Assembly: GCA_945643635.1 (NCBI GenBank) | Contig: CALZFC010000019.1 | Span: 2,560,501 to 2,624,500 of the forward strand | DNA: 64,000 nucleotides | Reading direction: 5' to 3' | From: Allodiplogaster sudhausi | Lineage: Eukaryota > Nematoda > Chromadorea > Rhabditida > Diplogasteridae | In this document: positions 61,221 to 64,000 of the stretch, piece after piece | Position numbering within the stretch: position 1 is the stretch's first letter | How the letters are laid out: each line of letters begins with the position of its first letter | Position numbers and translations under genes: made by a program | The notes under the pieces: generated by a model | Seen by the model: the letters and a program-made list of their open reading frames with translations, nothing else | The model's database searches: none | Told to the model about the DNA's origin: nothing

Positions 61221-62035
61221 ACAGGTACTTTTCATTGCTTTATTGTATCTGATACAGCCAAGATTAGATACAAATTAACTAAAACAATTGCAGATGTGTG
61301 AAGGTTGAAGAGGAGGAGACGTCAGGGCCATCGCAGCCAGCGATGAAGGCGGTCGAAGGAAAGAATAAAGAATAAGAACTACAGAGAAAGAACTGCAGAA
61401 CTCCACCGCTAGTGCATCGAGCACGGAATGCTCGTTCTTTCATTGTCATGTGACTTGAGCCGAGCTTGCGAATAAAGAATACCTAGAGTCTTGTCCAACA
61501 TCAATTAGGAAGGCTGTGAGGGACAATAGAATACGGAAAATAACAAATTGGGAAGCTAAACCTTGTTATTACACCAAATTTTGCCATTTTAATAGAGGCA
61601 ATTGCGGGTCAAAAAACGAGGCGAACTTAACCTGTTCGAATATAAATTAAAGTAAAAGACAAGAAAATAGTTTCCAAATAGCCTCAGTTGCTCGCTGACG
61701 CCAAATCATGGCCGACAAAAATTTTAATGCACCTTCGAAAAGTACCGATAGTTAAGAGCATAAACATTTGCATATCTCGTTTATCCGAACAGATCGACTC
61801 TATAGCTGTTTCATAGGATGTGGCATTTAGAACATCAAACGTAATCTTCACTACAACTCTTTTTCTAATCTCTTTGTATTTTCATGTCCATTGAAAGAAA
61901 TAGATCAGATATGCGTATTTAAAAGCTAACAAAATGATTCCTTGGCTATCATCAAAGCGAGGGAAATCATTCATATTACATCAAATCTTTGCCTTTGTGC
62001 ATGCGGCAATCGTCTTCGACATTCTGTACCATCGA
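61221..62035. other. 3' flank of the kinase gene and of the dehydrogenase gene
   Basis: Contains a likely 3' UTR intron (61225-61294) and candidate poly(A) signals aataaa at 61364 and 61471. The two genes converge here. A possible alternative last exon of the dehydrogenase may lie near 61980-62030. Confidence 0.5.
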
Positions 62036-64000
62036 TCATCTGGATCTGTAAATACATTTTGTAATACACTTACTTTTCATGATCAAGTTTTTCTCTCTTA
62101 AATGATGACTAAACATTTCATGTATGAAATAAATGTCCAAACCGCAAGCAGCCCAATTCGTTAGCGCGGCGTGAATCCGATGGAGGCCGGCGTCCTTTTC
62201 TGCCCATCTCATTGGTCCTCCACTTGACAAGGGCCAGCCGAATCCGAGAACACTCAACAATACTGTTTCATTTTGGCTTCTTGCCAGTCTTATTATAAGT
62301 GTTTGACAGCATAAAATGATTAAAGATTGCGAACAAGAGAATGTCAATGAGCTTTGCGTCAGCGATCATGCCCTCCTCCAGGCAGTGGAAGCCTTCGTTC
62401 ACGAGTGGGAACAACACAAACTCGAGGATGTCCTATAACATGATGAATTTAATTATAATTATTTTTAATTATTTATTCGAATCTGAATTTTCCCGCATGC
62501 CTGCTTTGAGCGAATGTTTGTGTTCTTCTCCTTGCCGTGCTTGTCTGCCAACTCGCGAATGATGTTCTCCACGACGACGTCCGGATGCTTCTTTGATGAT
62601 TTGTCGTAGAAATAGAATCCGGCCCCTGCAGAATTCTTTCTATCACCATCCACGTCACTAATACAAATTGATCTAATAGGGCGCTTGATCGAATTCAAAT
62701 CTTTCAAGCTGTGCAACATGCATATTTACAATGACTAAAAATTCTTTGCTTTTTAAAATTACGATAGAATGTAAAATATTACCCGTTTTTCGGCCATATC
62801 TATTTCGCTTCATCAGCTCCTCTTCGATTGGATTCTGTGGCCATCCATTTTCCATTCGAGCCTTGCATGAGACGTCGATGCCTAAATTGAAGAATGCAAG
62901 CATATAAGAAATGTGAAAATAACGATTCCAAAAAAAAATTTCCCTATTTTTTGAATTTTTTGAACGTGAAACAAAAGTTGTTGAATACGAGTAAATATGG
63001 CTCAATTCACTAACCATTCATATCGATAACCGTGAGTGGCCCCATGAGGAATCCGTTTGAAGTGATTGCTTTGTCAATGTCACTAGAGTAATTTTACAGT
63101 AAGTTCAGTAGTTTACGAAGCTAAATTCATCGCAAGATATAAAAATATGTTTGTACATATTTCGGGTAAAAGAAAAAAGCTGACTGGGGGAGCAAGCCAT
63201 GGATGTAGCAAAGACGATGAGCGCATTCCATGTACGCGAAGAGGAGACGGTTGAACACGAAGGCAGGGCAGTTGCCGACCAGCACGCCCACCTTTTTTTC
63301 ATTTACATCTGCTACATGTCTTCTTCAATTTTTCGTTACCTTTTTCAATTTATGATAGTTTTCTTGTTTTGTTCACTTTTCTCGAACCTTCTTCATGGCC
63401 TGGCAGGCGGCGAACGCCGTGGCGACGGCACGCCCCGATGTCTTTGAGCCGTGGACGAGCTCCACGACACGGATGACGTGGGCTGGCGTGAAGAAGTGAA
63501 TGCCGACGAGGCGGGAAGGATCACGAAGGGCCGAGGCCAACTGGCAAGTAGAATCAACTATTAGAAATTTACATATGTACATATATTATATTGTATATTC
63601 AGTCTCAAATAAAGAGATTTGGAGACATAAACTGAGACAAATTAAATTGGAAAATAACTTGTATTGAAAGAGGCAAAAGTACCTTGTCAATGTCCAGAGT
63701 GCTCGTGTTCGAGCCCACAACGGCGTCAGGACGAAGCACGCGGTCCAGCTTGCCAATCAACTCGAGCTTCATCGCCATGTTCTCGAAGATGGCTTCAATC
63801 ACCTTAATCATTTAATATATTCCCGTCATTCTAGGAATTGGGAAAAAGAATTTTACAAAATGGGAAAAAAACATTTAAAAAAATATCCATTCATAAATTA
63901 CCAGGTCGCACTCGCTGAGCTCGTTGAGATTGGTCGTGAATCGGAAGATAGCGGGTGAGCGGAGGCGAGCGAGGTCCTTCTCATGGAGTCGGCCGAGCTT
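62036..64000 (-). CDS. 3-hydroxyacyl-CoA dehydrogenase, beta-oxidation multifunctional type, N-terminus outside window
   Basis: Minus-strand exons: 63902-64000 (partial), 63683-63802, 63388-63540, 63185-63291, 63015-63082, 62783-62881, 62501-62625, 62335-62432 and 62036-62252. All joins keep frame. The protein oxidises L-3-hydroxyacyl-CoA with NAD. Landmarks are VIEAIFENMAMKLE and VVGSNTSTLDIDK (NAD-binding domain), VGIHFFTPAHVIRVVEL with the catalytic His region, VGNCPAFVFNRLL, ITSNGFLMGPLTVIDMNG, RYGRKTGAGFY, and a second C-terminal domain with FVLFPLVNEGFHCLEEG and LGFGWPLSSGGPM. The two-domain C-terminus is that of peroxisomal or mitochondrial multifunctional proteins; an enoyl-CoA hydratase domain may lie upstream. 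Intron 7 seems to start with GC (CAG then GCATGC). The end is uncertain: a good donor at 62073-62068 could splice to a further exon. No SKL ending is visible. Confidence 0.85.

Overview
The window looks like nuclear DNA of a nematode. Its genes have many small exons with short introns. A spliced 327-residue receptor at 52444-54307 resembles the nematode Str/Srh chemoreceptor group, and the complement of an LTR primer-binding site at 42183 matches the 3' end of nematode-type tRNA-Pro. No genus is proposed. Exons are GC-rich and introns AT-rich. Intergenic DNA and long introns are crowded with (GA)n/(CT)n arrays, which produce many spurious Arg/Glu or Ser/Leu open frames.

Layout. 1-4855: a tandem duplication (offset about 2.68 kb) carrying two minus-strand copies of a HAD-type hydrolase gene. 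The left copy is frameshifted and runs off the window; the right copy appears to lack its last HAD exon. 5421-11753 (-): a complete 15-exon asparagine synthetase. 14670-15208 (-): a two-exon gene for a small single-pass membrane protein I do not recognise. 20194-23727 (+): an 11-exon SLC17-type anion/phosphate transporter. 25530-29315 (-): a 10-exon rhodopsin-class GPCR. 29316-41820: microsatellite-rich intergenic DNA with one small two-exon candidate gene at 34952-35308 (-). 41821-49316: an LTR-retroelement array. 52444-54307 (-): chemoreceptor. 55536-55996 (+): a small cytochrome b5. 59247-61220 (+): a secreted kinase of the PKDCC/VLK type. 62036-64000 (-): a 3-hydroxyacyl-CoA dehydrogenase of the fatty-acid beta-oxidation type, cut by the window end.

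The most unusual region is 41821-49316. It holds four near-identical LTRs (called A here) in direct orientation, bounded as a whole by a 4-5 bp target-site duplication. Between them lie a tRNA-Pro primer-binding site, polypurine tracts and a gag-like ORF with one CCHC knuckle. I see no protease, reverse transcriptase or integrase, so the element should be non-autonomous. Each complete repeat unit also contains a second, shorter LTR-like segment of 157 bp (called B). B has its own polypurine tract and TGTA/TACA ends, a primer-binding site extended to about 38 nt, and a tRNA-like gene with intact A and B boxes inside it. The array therefore reads as a chimera of two LTR families, one with a Pol III-type gene inside its LTR, comparable in principle to plant Cassandra elements, whose LTRs carry 5S RNA.

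The single-copy genes do not form an obvious pathway. They cover amino-acid synthesis, fatty-acid oxidation, transport, receptors and secreted kinase signalling, as expected of ordinary gene-dense nematode DNA. All exon boundaries were read by eye from frame, GT/GC-AG signals and family similarity; I ran no alignments.
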